Shown: positions 6,458-13,593, counted from the first letter of the stretch. The stretch is 14,076 nt of DNA from an uncultured Geobacter sp. (GCA_937886325.1 CALABV010000186.1:1-14076), one strand, 5' to 3'. Notes: generated by a model not told the origin, from the letters alone. A program made the numbers and translations.

Positions 6458-6560
6458 ATCCATCCGCCCAGCACATTGTACAGCGTCACCAGATTGATCA
6501 GGCGGGCAGGCGGACGCTGATCAGACTCTGCTGGGAGTCGAGGACGTTCAGATAACTGTC
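6458..6560 (-). pseudogene. Frameshifted relic of an outer-membrane efflux protein C-terminus
   Basis: On the minus strand the sequence reads DSYLNVLDSQQSLISVRL and then, after a one-base slip, ARLINLVTLYNVLGGW. Both halves belong to the C-terminal end of NodT/CusC-type outer-membrane factors, which normally run YL.VLDAQ.SLI.VRLARL.NLVTLYK.LGGGW. Restoring one G (CGCCTG-CCC to CGCCTGGCCC) rejoins the frame, so this is a single-base deletion. The usual stop after GGGW is also missing and nothing upstream continues the gene. It ends next to a run of nine C and nine T at 6562-6579. It matches the relic at 1455-1592 in family but not closely in sequence. Confidence 0.7.
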
Positions 6561-6586
6561 GCCCCCCCCCTTTTTTTTTCGTGGCG

Positions 6587-6616
6587 AACCCCGGCTGACT
6601 TGTCGGGGGTTTTTTA
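6587..6616 (+). terminator. Rho-independent terminator-like hairpin
   Basis: A short GC stem, CCCCG (6589-6593) with CGGGG (6604-6608) around a ten-base loop, is followed by a G and six T. It lies just before the hipBA control region and would shield it from plus-strand read-through. Confidence 0.5.
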
Positions 6617-6686
6617 TAGCTTATAAAATATATTTGCATTTTATGTCTTATAAGCTATAAAATGTATTTATAGCCCATAAGCTATA
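6612..6686 (+). promoter_or_regulatory. AT-rich hipBA promoter with repeated inverted operators
   Basis: A 15-bp perfect inverted repeat (arms 6612-6626 and 6648-6662, containing TATAGCTTATAA and TTATAAGCTATA) is followed by TATAGC (6669-6674), six bases, and GCTATA (6681-6686). The layout of repeated short palindromes just before an XRE antitoxin gene fits HipB-type autoregulation; E. coli HipB boxes are TATCC-N8-GGATA. The region is far more AT-rich than its neighbours. I did not assign a specific -35/-10 pair. Confidence 0.6.
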
Positions 6687-6709
6687 ATTTTATTTTTAGG
6701 GGGCACCAG

Positions 6710-6961
6710 ATGATGCAAAAAATACTTTCTCCAGAAGGTCTTGGTGCGGCATTACGTAGTGAGCGAAAGAAAAGGAAGCTGAGCCAGACCGCCGTGGGCA
6801 AAGCTGTCGGTATCGACCAGCCGACTGTGTCGAAAGTCGAGAAAGGGAACCCTGGGACAGAACTTGGGACGCTCTTCCGACTGTTGGCTGCGCTTGAGTT
6901 GGAACTGGTAATCCAACCAAGACAAAAACCGGCAAAAGACACCAAGGGAGATATTTGGTAA
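6710..6961 (+). CDS. hipB: HipB-like XRE-family antitoxin
   Basis: This 83-residue DNA-binding antitoxin has a helix-turn-helix (about 8-65) that includes LSQTAVGKAVGIDQPTVSKV followed by EKG and TLFRLLAALELELVI. It should bind and inhibit HipA and repress the shared promoter through the upstream repeats. The start follows an AGGGGG ribosome site; two adjacent ATG codons make 6710 and 6713 equally possible. The stop TAA ends one base before the hipA ATG, giving tight translational coupling. The C-terminus ends in tryptophan (GDIW), as in E. coli HipB, where the C-terminal Trp matters for stability, as I recall. Confidence 0.93.
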   Translation: MMQKILSPEGLGAALRSERKKRKLSQTAVGKAVGIDQPTVSKVEKGNPGTELGTLFRLLAALELELVIQPRQKPAKDTKGDIW

Positions 6962-8287
6962 ATGCCTCGAAATCGCCTGTCGGCAGACTTGTACGTATAT
7001 ATGAATGGTCGGAAAGTCGGCCGATTGACCCGAACTTCCAGCGGAAAACTGCGTTTTTCATACTGTGAGGAATGGTTGGACTGGGAATTACGTCGTCCCT
7101 TATCACTTTCAATGCCATTGACACAGGAACCAAACACCGGCGATCTTGTTGAAAATTACTTCGATAATCTCCTCCCCGACAGTCAACCAATAAGAAACCG
7201 GATTCAAGCGAGGTTTTCGGCCAGGTCAAACCGTTGCTTTGACCTGTTGTGGCATGTGGGGAGAGATTGCGTCGGTGCTCTGCAGCTATTTCCAGAGGAC
7301 ATGGGAGCTGTCGATGTACAGAGGGTCGAATCGGTTCCATTAGGCGAGTCCGAGATTGCCGAAACACTTCGCAATTACCAAACCATGCCCCTTGGCATGG
7401 GCAGGGAGCCTGATTTTCGCATTTCTATTGCCGGGGCACAGGAAAAGACTGCGCTTCTGTGGTTCAACAACAGATGGTGTCGACCGGCGGGCGTTACCCC
7501 GACCAGCCATATTTTTAAGCTCCCCATAGGAAGAATCGTACATAGCGGGATGGACTTGTCTGACAGTGTTGAAAACGAATGGCTCTGTCATCTTATTTTG
7601 AAGACCTATGGATTACCGGCTGCAAATGCGGAAATGAGAAGCTTCGATGGGGTCAAGGTTCTCGTGGTTGAAAGGTTCGACCGCCGCTGGGCAGAGGATG
7701 GATCATGGCTTATCAGGCTTCCGCAGGAAGATATGTGCCAAGCTCTTGGAGTGCCGCCAGCATTGAGGTATGAGGCTGATGGAGGACCTGGTCTAGAGCG
7801 GATCATGCATCTCCTGCTGGGCTCCTCCGAAGCATTGGCCGACAGAAGAACATTCATGACGATGCAGATACTCTTTTGGCTTTTAGCGGCTATTGATGGT
7901 CACGCAAAGAATTTCAGTATTTTTTTGCAACCCGGCGGCAGTTACCAACTTACTCCCGCATATGATGTCATGTCGGCTTTTCCGCTAGTCGCAAAACACC
8001 AACTGGAGCAGCAAAATCTGAAAATGGCAATGGCTGCAAAAGGGACTAATAGACATTACCAGTGGACAAGAATCATGTACCGACATTGGATATCCACTGC
8101 TCAGCATTGCAGGTTCCCCGTAGATGAAATGACAGCTATCACTGACGACATCCTCGAAAGGATGGATGATGTCATTATGGAAGTAACAGGGGAACTGCCT
8201 CCATCGTTTCCAGAAGATGTAAGCGAATCGATATTTAAAGGCATGAGAAACGCCAGGGACAGGTTAGTTCGATCACGCAACGGGTAG
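6962..8287 (+). CDS. hipA: HipA-family serine/threonine kinase toxin
   Basis: This 441-residue kinase is practically the same length as E. coli HipA (440), a toxin that phosphorylates glutamyl-tRNA synthetase, halts translation and promotes persistence. Visible motifs in order: SIAGAQEK (155-162, the phosphate loop with autophosphorylated serine S155), VERFDR (236-241), RLPQEDMCQALG (252-263), the catalytic loop DGHAKNFS (312-319, D312) and the metal-binding TPAYDV (331-336, D335). All are intact, so the toxin is probably active. It starts directly after the hipB stop. Its target in this organism may differ from the E. coli enzyme's. Confidence 0.95.
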   Translation: MPRNRLSADLYVYMNGRKVGRLTRTSSGKLRFSYCEEWLDWELRRPLSLSMPLTQEPNTGDLVENYFDNLLPDSQPIRNRIQARFSARSNRCFDLLWHVGRDCVGALQLFPEDMGAVDVQRVESVPLGESEIAETLRNYQTMPLGMGREPDFRISIAGAQEKTALLWFNNRWCRPAGVTPTSHIFKLPIGRIVHSGMDLSDSVENEWLCHLILKTYGLPAANAEMRSFDGVKVLVVERFDRRWAEDGSWLIRLPQEDMCQALGVPPALRYEADGGPGLERIMHLLLGSSEALADRRTFMTMQILFWLLAAIDGHAKNFSIFLQPGGSYQLTPAYDVMSAFPLVAKHQLEQQNLKMAMAAKGTNRHYQWTRIMYRHWISTAQHCRFPVDEMTAITDDILERMDDVIMEVTGELPPSFPEDVSESIFKGMRNARDRLVRSRNG

Positions 8288-8684
8288 TCCTGAATTGGAG
8301 GGTTGCCGATCCGGCCGAAGTTGATGAATCCTTTGAAATGAATACTCGGTTCTTGGGTGATTATTCTTGATGGGGTTCATCAAGAAGGAGAAATTGTAAG
8401 AGAAAAAGTTTTGCTGAGGGTAATGCTAGGAAATCCAATGATAACAGTGGTTTGACTGATCAGGCTAAGCCCCTTTTTAGTTTATGTATCCTTTGATGTA
8501 TCATCTGGTAGTCACGCAAAAAGTAACTTTTTTTTTCCTGCCATTTGCAATATTGTATTGATCCCGCTGTTGTCATGTGCTGGGGAGAAATTTTTTTGCA
8601 GGTCACCTGTTCTGCGCTGACCGGTTCCTTGGACATGCTTTCATACGGACGGCGGCCACTATTCAAGTTTTATACAGGTAATCA
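8288..8684. other. Non-coding gap with a 9-bp perfect stem-loop
   Basis: I see no convincing gene in this 397-bp gap after hipA. The one clear structure is a hairpin at 8364-8386 (TTCTTGATG, loop GGGTT, CATCAAGAA). It lacks a following T-run on either strand, so it is a weak terminator candidate for hipA. A promoter for the downstream methyltransferase presumably lies here, but I could not assign one. Confidence 0.45.
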
Positions 8685-9395
8685 ATGCCCTACACCGAAA
8701 TGCCGAACATAACCAAAAAGGTTGAACTCTTTTTTGACGAACTGGCCCCGACATACGATCATGAGCAGTTCCAGACGTCGGTATCCCTGTCCAAGTTTAA
8801 GGAATATGAGCTTTTTTCGGCGCGACTTCCCGAACTGTTCGCGGGAGCGGGACGGGTGCTTGAAGTCGGGGCAGGAACCGGTATATTTACAATCCCCATT
8901 GCCCGCCATTGCCGTGAAGTGACAGCTTTCGACATCTCGCGCACCATGCTGGGCGAGTTGGAGAGAAAGGCCGCCGAAGAAAGGATCACCAACATCCGGA
9001 CCGTTCTCTGCGATGTGGAAAAGTGCGAGATCGAAGGAACCTTCTCGGTTATCTGCGCCTTTGCCGCGCTTGAATACATGTCAAATCTGCCCCGGCTTGT
9101 GCGTAAGCTCACCAGCCACCTGGACCCGGCCGGGGTACTGTACTTCATAACGGCCCGTCGTTCTTTCCTGAGATTCTTTGTCCAACTTGGCAACGCCGTT
9201 CGACAGAGGATATGGCTGAAGGCTCACAGTCGCGGGGAGATAATGAAGATGCTCCGGACAGCCGGTTGCAACCATGTCCAGATCAACTCTCATCTTTACA
9301 AGGTGTTCAATTATGGGGGCATGCTGCTGGAAGTGGTCGCCCGCCGTACGATGACGGAAGCACATGCCGGGGAAGGTAGGGAATTCGGGGCATGA
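8685..9395 (+). CDS. Class I SAM-dependent methyltransferase
   Basis: This 236-residue cytoplasmic methyltransferase has the SAM-binding motif I VLEVGAGTGIFTIP at 58-71, an acidic residue closing strand 2 in AFDIS (D83), and a motif II region near LCDVEKCEIEGTFSVICAFA (109-128). The N-terminal helix FFDELAPTYDHE is common in Methyltransf_11/25 proteins such as UbiE/BioC relatives. The acceptor substrate cannot be told from sequence. The ribosome site before 8685 is weak; ATG at 8700 is an alternative start. The gene stands alone between hipA and a relic on the opposite strand. A stem-loop at 9415-9436 (GCCCGTT with AACGGGC) follows and may terminate it. Confidence 0.88.
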   Translation: MPYTEMPNITKKVELFFDELAPTYDHEQFQTSVSLSKFKEYELFSARLPELFAGAGRVLEVGAGTGIFTIPIARHCREVTAFDISRTMLGELERKAAEERITNIRTVLCDVEKCEIEGTFSVICAFAALEYMSNLPRLVRKLTSHLDPAGVLYFITARRSFLRFFVQLGNAVRQRIWLKAHSRGEIMKMLRTAGCNHVQINSHLYKVFNYGGMLLEVVARRTMTEAHAGEGREFGA

Positions 9396-9539
9396 CCGAA
9401 CGCGCCTTTCCCCCGCCCGTTATTCCCCAAACGGGCAGTCAACCAGGCCGGCAGCGGAAATGATGGCACACTCCACGGCCGGCCTGACTGACCATGCCGG
9501 TCAGAGAAAGAAGGGACCCGGCAGCCCCGAGCACCGCAG

Positions 9540-9720
9540 CAGGGTCTCCTTTTCGGAGCATCTATGCCACGATGAAAGGTTCGTACCTGCGGATCTCGTA
9601 GCCCTGCTTTGCAGCAACGACGTTGTATGCGGACGTGTCGATATTCCTCGTCGGAAGGTAGCCGCTCAGTATCCCGAGCGGCAGCACGACTCCGAATGCA
9701 ACAGCAATGATGGCCATCAT
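9540..9720 (-). pseudogene. Decayed duplicate of the SOUL heme-binding gene (N-terminal part)
   Basis: The frame from ATG at 9720 reads MMAIIAVAFGVVLPLGILSG, then YLPTRN and KQGYEIRRYEPFIVA. This closely matches the N-terminus of the intact SOUL protein at 12943-13593 (KQDYEIRRYEPFIVA). A TAG at 9564-9562 replaces the glutamate codon that follows FIVA. The homology continues for a few codons (LRKGDPAAVL) and then ends, so the rest of the gene is gone. Many silent differences from the intact copy indicate an old duplication rather than a recent one. Confidence 0.85.
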
Positions 9721-9758
9721 CCGCCACCCTCAGATATTGTTCATCTCGTCCGTTCCGA

Positions 9759-9890
9759 TCAGGCAAACCGGTTGCGGATCTCTTCCATCCGCGAGCGGTT
9801 CTTGCCCAGATCCGAATAGCCGAGGCGGGTACGGAACTCGACCCGCAGGTAGCCGCTCTCCTCCCACTCTATGTTCCGGAGGGAGCAGCA
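9759..9890 (-). pseudogene. Decayed duplicate of the DUF1499 lipoprotein gene (C-terminal part)
   Basis: The minus-strand frame ending at the TGA at 9761-9759 reads SGYLRVEFRTRLGYSDLG, then KNRSRMEEIRNRFA. It matches residues 92-146 of the intact DUF1499 protein at 13614-14075, except that 25 residues (equivalent to 102-126, with the FVDDGEFLL core) are missing. The deletion junction at 9818-9828 coincides with a short repeat (AGCCGAGGCGG and AGCCGAGCCGG) that occurs twice, 75 bp apart, in the intact copy. The signal peptide and N-terminal half are absent. Gene order and spacing to the SOUL relic match the intact pair. Confidence 0.8.
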
Positions 9891-9966
9891 CCGGATAACG
9901 TGCCGGACGATGTGCCGAAGCGGGACCTGCCGGGTAATCGTCATAAATAACCTTACGAGGTGCAGC

Positions 9967-10419
9967 GTGCAAGAGTCGGATACCATTCTCACCCCCCTGC
10001 GTGAACTGTGTGCCTCCCAGCACTTGGCCGTGCTTGCAACCGAAGGCCGCAGCCATCCCTATGCCAGCCTGATAGCCTTTGCCGCGACCGACGATCTGCG
10101 GAGATTTTTTTTCGTGACCAAACGCGATACCCGGAAATTCGCCAACATGCAATCCAACGGTCACGTGGCGCTGCTGATAGACAATCGCACCAATAGCGTG
10201 AGCGATTTCACTCACGCGATTGCCGTGACCGTGCTTGGAGAGTGCCGCGAGCTTCACGGCACGGAAATGGTCGAAGCATCGCGCTGTTACGTTGAGAAGC
10301 ACCCTCACCTGGAGGAGTTTGTCGCGTCGTCCGAGTGTGCGCTTATAGAAGTTACAGTCCGCAGCTTTTACCTGGTCAGCCATTTCCAGAATTTGAGGGA
10401 ATATCATTTCAGCCCGTAA
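9967..10419 (+). CDS. Pyridoxamine 5'-phosphate oxidase-fold protein (flavin/FMN-binding split barrel)
   Basis: This 150-residue protein has the split-barrel fold: LCASQHLAVLATEGRSHPYA (about 14-33), FFFVTKRDTRKFANMQSNGH (47-66) and VALLIDNRTN. Such proteins bind FMN, F420 or heme and often act as small flavin reductases. I chose GTG at 9967, which follows a GAGG site and gives the normal family length; the frame is open upstream to an ATG at 9871, but that extension runs antisense to the DUF1499 relic and is unlike the family. The gene stands between relics with no operon partner that clarifies its role. Cofactor and substrate are unknown. Confidence 0.85.
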   Translation: MQESDTILTPLRELCASQHLAVLATEGRSHPYASLIAFAATDDLRRFFFVTKRDTRKFANMQSNGHVALLIDNRTNSVSDFTHAIAVTVLGECRELHGTEMVEASRCYVEKHPHLEEFVASSECALIEVTVRSFYLVSHFQNLREYHFSP

Positions 10420-10529
10420 TCATGTCACCCTGAGGTAAATGCCGGGAAAAACCGTCACTATTTCAAAAGTGCAGGATAGGGACGGTGCATGTACCGGTGG
10501 CGTGAAAGTGGAGAGCGGAAGGAGTTGTA

Positions 10530-10620
10530 ATGAAAATAACGGTTATCAGCGGCGGCATTTCCGGAATGCTTACGGCCTGCATGCTGTGCGAAGAGCACGA
10601 AATGACGGTTCATGAAGCCA
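10530..10620 (+). pseudogene. Truncated start of an FAD-dependent (amine-oxidase type) oxidoreductase
   Basis: A strong AGGAG ribosome site precedes ATG, followed by MKITVISGGISGMLTACMLC and EEHEMTVHEA. That is the Rossmann FAD-binding start of amine-oxidase-type flavoproteins (usual pattern MKI.VIG.GISG..AA..L...H.VTV.EA), with one glycine of the dinucleotide motif changed to serine. After TVHEA the expected GG-H continuation is lost and the remaining open frame (to 10856) is unrelated and overlaps the MarR gene. Only about 30 codons survive of a protein normally over 400 residues. Confidence 0.65.
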
Positions 10621-10740
10621 CGCCGATCATGCCCGATTACCTCTGGCTGGGAAAAAACATGTCGGTTTTTTACCGTAAAGATATGGGACACCTGGTCCCC
10701 TTTCCCGCAAGAAACATAACCGTTGTAAAGTTACGCAAAA

Positions 10741-10758
10741 TATTTGTTGCAACGAATA
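10741..10758. promoter_or_regulatory. Palindromic MarR-type operator
   Basis: The 18-bp TATTTGTTGCAACGAATA is symmetric at all but one position pair, with perfect core GTTGCAAC. A second perfect 8-bp palindrome GTTATAAC lies at 10761-10768. Both sit just before the MarR-family start at 10777, where an autoregulatory site would be expected. Confidence 0.6.
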
Positions 10759-10776
10759 ATGTTATAACGTATATTC

Positions 10777-11280
10777 ATGTCCATGAAGCGAATCGACCGG
10801 AAACCAAAAAACCTGGCGGAAGAGATTGGGCGGAATCGTCCCTTCGATTCCCTTGAGCAGGAGCTGTTCCTTAACCTCATACGAACCTCGGAATGGTTGC
10901 AGGGCGAATTTGCGAAGGTCTTCAAAGCGCACGGGATCACACAGCCCCAATTCAACGTGTTGAAGATTCTCGAGGTGGAGGATGAGTACGGTATACCCAT
11001 CCGGAAAATAGCACGGCGCATTACAACAATGTCTTCGGACGTGACCCGGCTGGTGGACAGGCTTGAGGCTGCGGGAATGGTGGAGCGCTTCAGGAGTGAA
11101 AATGATCGACGTGTCATATTTGTCCGGATTACGGAGAAAGGAAAGGACACCGTTGATTCTCTGGCGCAGCCGCTGGTGGAAGCCCATAAAGCCACCAAAG
11201 GACGTCTTGAAGGGAGAGAGCTGGAACTTTTGAACAAGCTGCTGTTCGAGCTTCGGCATTCTCGGAGCGGGAACGGCTGA
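10777..11280 (+). CDS. MarR-family transcriptional regulator
   Basis: This 167-residue winged-helix repressor has its DNA-binding core at about 55-120: TQPQFNVLKILEVEDEYGIP, then IRKIARRITTMSSDVTRLVD and the wing ERFRSENDRRVIFVRITEKG. The DRR in the wing is the usual MarR signature. The protein has no cysteine, so it does not sense oxidants by thiol chemistry as OhrR does; a small-molecule ligand is more likely. A palindrome just upstream suggests autoregulation. It is followed in the same direction by a tautomerase and an OYE, which it probably controls. The ribosome site before 10777 is weak; ATG at 10783 is an alternative. Confidence 0.92.
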   Translation: MSMKRIDRKPKNLAEEIGRNRPFDSLEQELFLNLIRTSEWLQGEFAKVFKAHGITQPQFNVLKILEVEDEYGIPIRKIARRITTMSSDVTRLVDRLEAAGMVERFRSENDRRVIFVRITEKGKDTVDSLAQPLVEAHKATKGRLEGRELELLNKLLFELRHSRSGNG

Positions 11281-11349
11281 ACCTTGCTTGACAAGTATGT
11301 GCATCTCGGCCGCACGGCTGGAGAAATAACTAAAAAAGGAGATACCATC

Positions 11350-11553
11350 ATGCCAATCATCTCATGGGAAGGCGGGAAACTGAGCAAGGAGCAAAAGAAG
11401 GATCTCATTCAAAAGTTCACGGAAGTTGCGGTGGAGATCACCAAGGTGCCGGCCAAATTTTACTCCGTGGTCATACGGGAACAGCAGGACGAAAACCTGG
11501 GGTTCGCCGGGGAAACGGTCGAGGAAATAAAGGCAAAGGCTATGAAAGGATAG
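11350..11553 (+). CDS. 4-oxalocrotonate tautomerase-family protein
   Basis: This 67-residue protein has the typical start MPIISWEGGKLSKEQKKDLI, where removal of Met exposes the catalytic N-terminal proline, and later NLGFAGETVEE, which matches the family's FGIGGE region. The start is fixed by an AAAGGAG site nine bases before the ATG. In 4-OT itself Arg11 and Arg39 bind the dicarboxylate substrate; here position 11 is lysine and no arginine lies at the position of Arg39 (sequence KFYSVVIREQ), so the substrate probably differs. Family members form hexamers of small subunits. It lies between the MarR regulator and the OYE. Confidence 0.9.
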   Translation: MPIISWEGGKLSKEQKKDLIQKFTEVAVEITKVPAKFYSVVIREQQDENLGFAGETVEEIKAKAMKG

Positions 11554-11695
11554 GTGTTCTGAACGGGAGCCTGCAAGCACCGGGCAGGGCATCTGGAAGC
11601 TGTTTTCCTGTGAAATATGATTCATATCCAGGAAAATGAATATAGCTTTTCGAATGTCGAAGTGACTTTCGCACCTGCAGATGTGGAGGTACCAG

Positions 11696-12796
11696 ATGTC
11701 GAGACTTTTCCAGCAAACCACAATCAAGACCCTTTCCCTTGCCAACCGGTTTGTCCGTTCCGCCACCTGGGAAGGAATGGCGGAGACGGACGGGTCCTGT
11801 TCCCAAGGGCTTGTCGACCTCATGGCGCAACTGGCACAGGGAGGGGTTGGGCTTATTATTACCGGGCATGCGTATGGTAGCCCTGAAGGCCAGGCAGGAC
11901 CGTGGCAGATGGGGATTCACAGCGACGGGATGCTGCCGGGTTTATCGAGGATGACCGATGCCGTGCACCGTGAAGGCGGAAAAATCGTGGTGCAACTTTC
12001 CCATGCCGGTTGTTATGCCCTTTCCCAAATTACCCGAATGGAAGCTGTCGGCCCGTCAGCACTGACTCACGAGGGAGTCCCGAACTGCCGGGAACTTTCC
12101 CGGGAAGAGATCGGTCGCATCTGCGATGCTTTCGGCGCGGCGGCGTTCCGGGCACAATCGGCAGGCTTCGATGGCGTACAGATACATGCCGCCCATGGCT
12201 ATCTGCTCAGCGAATTCCTTTCACCATTTTTCAACCACCGGACTGATGAGTATGGCGGTTGCCTGGAAAACCGGGCACGGATTGTTCTTGAAGTACTGCA
12301 GGCAATCCGGTCGGCAGTGGGCGAGGACTATCCGGTGCTGATCAAGCTGAACTCGGAGGATTTTGTCGATGGAGGCCTGTCCGTGGATGAAATGCTTTCC
12401 GTGGCAGCCATGCTTGAGACGGGGGGAATCGATGCCGTGGAGATGAGCGGTGGGACAATCTATTCTTCCGGAGACTACTCATCAATCCGTGCAGGCGATC
12501 CCGCTGCCCCGGAACAGGAAGTCTACTATCGGAACGCGGCATCCCGCTTCAAGGAAAAAATCGGCGTGCCGCTCATGCTGGTGGGAGGGATACGCTCCTT
12601 CGAGGTTGCCGAAGACCTGATCGACGCAGGTGGAGCCGACTACATCTCCCTCTGCCGCCCCCTGATCCGGGAGCCGGCACTCGTAGCACGGTGGCGGTCC
12701 GGAGACCGTCGCAGGGCTTCATGCCTCTCTGAAAACGCCTGCTTCGGCCCACTGCTGAAGGGAGAGGGGCTTTTCTGCGTCCTTGACCGGAACTGA
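11696..12796 (+). CDS. Old Yellow Enzyme family NADH:flavin oxidoreductase
   Basis: This 366-residue, single-domain FMN-dependent reductase is expected to reduce activated alkenes with NAD(P)H. It begins MSRLFQQTTIKTLSLANRFV, with SATWEGMA, QLSHAGC, the histidine pair in QIHAAHGYLLSEFLSPFF followed by NHRTDEYGG, the FMN-phosphate region LVGGIRS and SLCRPLIREP, and a short cysteine-bearing tail CLSENACFGP...FCVLDRN. The start at 11696 is preceded by GGAGG six bases away; an upstream ATG at 11681 lacks such a site. It is a close paralogue of the protein at 1-980. The tail lacks the four-cysteine [4Fe-4S] ligand set of trimethylamine dehydrogenase relatives. It is the last gene of the MarR-tautomerase-OYE set. 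Confidence 0.95.
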   Translation: MSRLFQQTTIKTLSLANRFVRSATWEGMAETDGSCSQGLVDLMAQLAQGGVGLIITGHAYGSPEGQAGPWQMGIHSDGMLPGLSRMTDAVHREGGKIVVQLSHAGCYALSQITRMEAVGPSALTHEGVPNCRELSREEIGRICDAFGAAAFRAQSAGFDGVQIHAAHGYLLSEFLSPFFNHRTDEYGGCLENRARIVLEVLQAIRSAVGEDYPVLIKLNSEDFVDGGLSVDEMLSVAAMLETGGIDAVEMSGGTIYSSGDYSSIRAGDPAAPEQEVYYRNAASRFKEKIGVPLMLVGGIRSFEVAEDLIDAGGADYISLCRPLIREPALVARWRSGDRRRASCLSENACFGPLLKGEGLFCVLDRN

Positions 12797-12887
12797 CCGG
12801 ATATCCGCCGATTTGGAAAGAAATGGGTTCCGGCTGCTGATTGTGAATGACAAGGAAACGAGTTCGACTTTCGCTCACAGGTTCGAA

Positions 12888-12904
12888 CGTCTGCGGGGCA
12901 GACG
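12888..12904. terminator. Stem-loop between convergent genes
   Basis: CGTCTGC, loop GGG, GCAGACG forms a perfect 7-bp stem between the convergent OYE and SOUL genes. There is no T-run on either strand, so a terminator role rests on position only. Confidence 0.3.
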
Positions 12905-12942
12905 GCTGTAGATGTGTCGGAGCCCAATCCGCCTGATCACCG

Positions 12943-13593
12943 TCACTCTCCCGTTCCGCTTTCACCTGTCTCCACCATGACCTCGTTCCTGCGCATGAAC
13001 GGGGGGGTCCATGGCGGGTCGTACAGGGCAACGGCCGGCACGGATTGGGGAGCCACTCCGTCCCGCATCAGGGCCTGGAGCAGGCTCTCCGTCTTCTCCT
13101 CGATGGCCCCTTCGGTGGCATATCCCGAGAAGGTGACGACCGCCACCGTTCGGGACGGCACCTGCCGGAGGGCCACGGCCGGGCTGATCGGCCGGGGCAG
13201 GCTCTCCATCGTGGAGCCGGGCGGCATGACGAAGGCGACGATGGTCCCCGTGCCAGCACCCTGGCGGAGGACCGGAGCGGTCATGGGAATCTTCGTACCC
13301 TGCGGTCCGGGTGTCCGGAGAACCGGCGCCGTCATCTTTATCTTCGAACTCCCCGCATTGCTGCCCGTTATGTAGCGGAACAGCTCGTTGAAGCCTTCGG
13401 ACAGGGCCGCGGCCGGGTCACCCTCCCGCAGCGTCTCCGCCACGATGAAAGGTTCGTACCTGCGGATCTCGTAGTCCTGCTTCACTGCAACAACGGTATA
13501 GGCGGGCATGGCGATATTCCTCGTCGAAAGGTAGCCGCTCAGCACCCAGATAAGCAGCGGGGTTCCGAATGCGACAGCAATGATGGTCATCAT
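12943..13593 (-). CDS. SOUL family heme-binding protein with N-terminal membrane anchor
   Basis: This 216-residue protein begins MMTIIAVAFGTPLLIWVLSG, a hydrophobic segment that should anchor it in the inner membrane or direct export. The SOUL domain follows: YEIRRYEPF (41-49), two MTAPVL motifs (87-92, 104-109), AFVMPPGSTMESLP, and near the end YDPPWTPPFMRRNEVMVE. Family members bind heme or tetrapyrroles. The start at 13593 follows a strong GGATGGAGG site; an alternative ATG at 13617 overlaps the stop of the DUF1499 gene as ATGA. The DUF1499 gene lies directly upstream, so the two are coupled. A decayed duplicate of the pair lies at 9540-9890. Confidence 0.92.
   Translation of the reverse strand: MMTIIAVAFGTPLLIWVLSGYLSTRNIAMPAYTVVAVKQDYEIRRYEPFIVAETLREGDPAAALSEGFNELFRYITGSNAGSSKIKMTAPVLRTPGPQGTKIPMTAPVLRQGAGTGTIVAFVMPPGSTMESLPRPISPAVALRQVPSRTVAVVTFSGYATEGAIEEKTESLLQALMRDGVAPQSVPAVALYDPPWTPPFMRRNEVMVETGESGTGE

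Noticed and set aside
8460..8666. 68-codon open frame on the minus strand in the gap after hipA
   Set aside because: No ribosome site, no family resemblance and no conserved neighbour support it.
9730..10407. 225-codon open frame on the minus strand
   Set aside because: It is antisense to the PNPOx-fold gene. Only the relic of DUF1499 at its downstream end is in a meaningful context, and that is read in another frame.
11617..11880. 87-codon open frame overlapping the start of the second OYE
   Set aside because: It lacks a ribosome site and mostly overlaps the well-supported OYE in another frame.
12881..12904. tRNA fragment suggested by GGTTCGAAC
   Set aside because: The T-loop-like string is isolated. 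No cloverleaf arms can be built around it.
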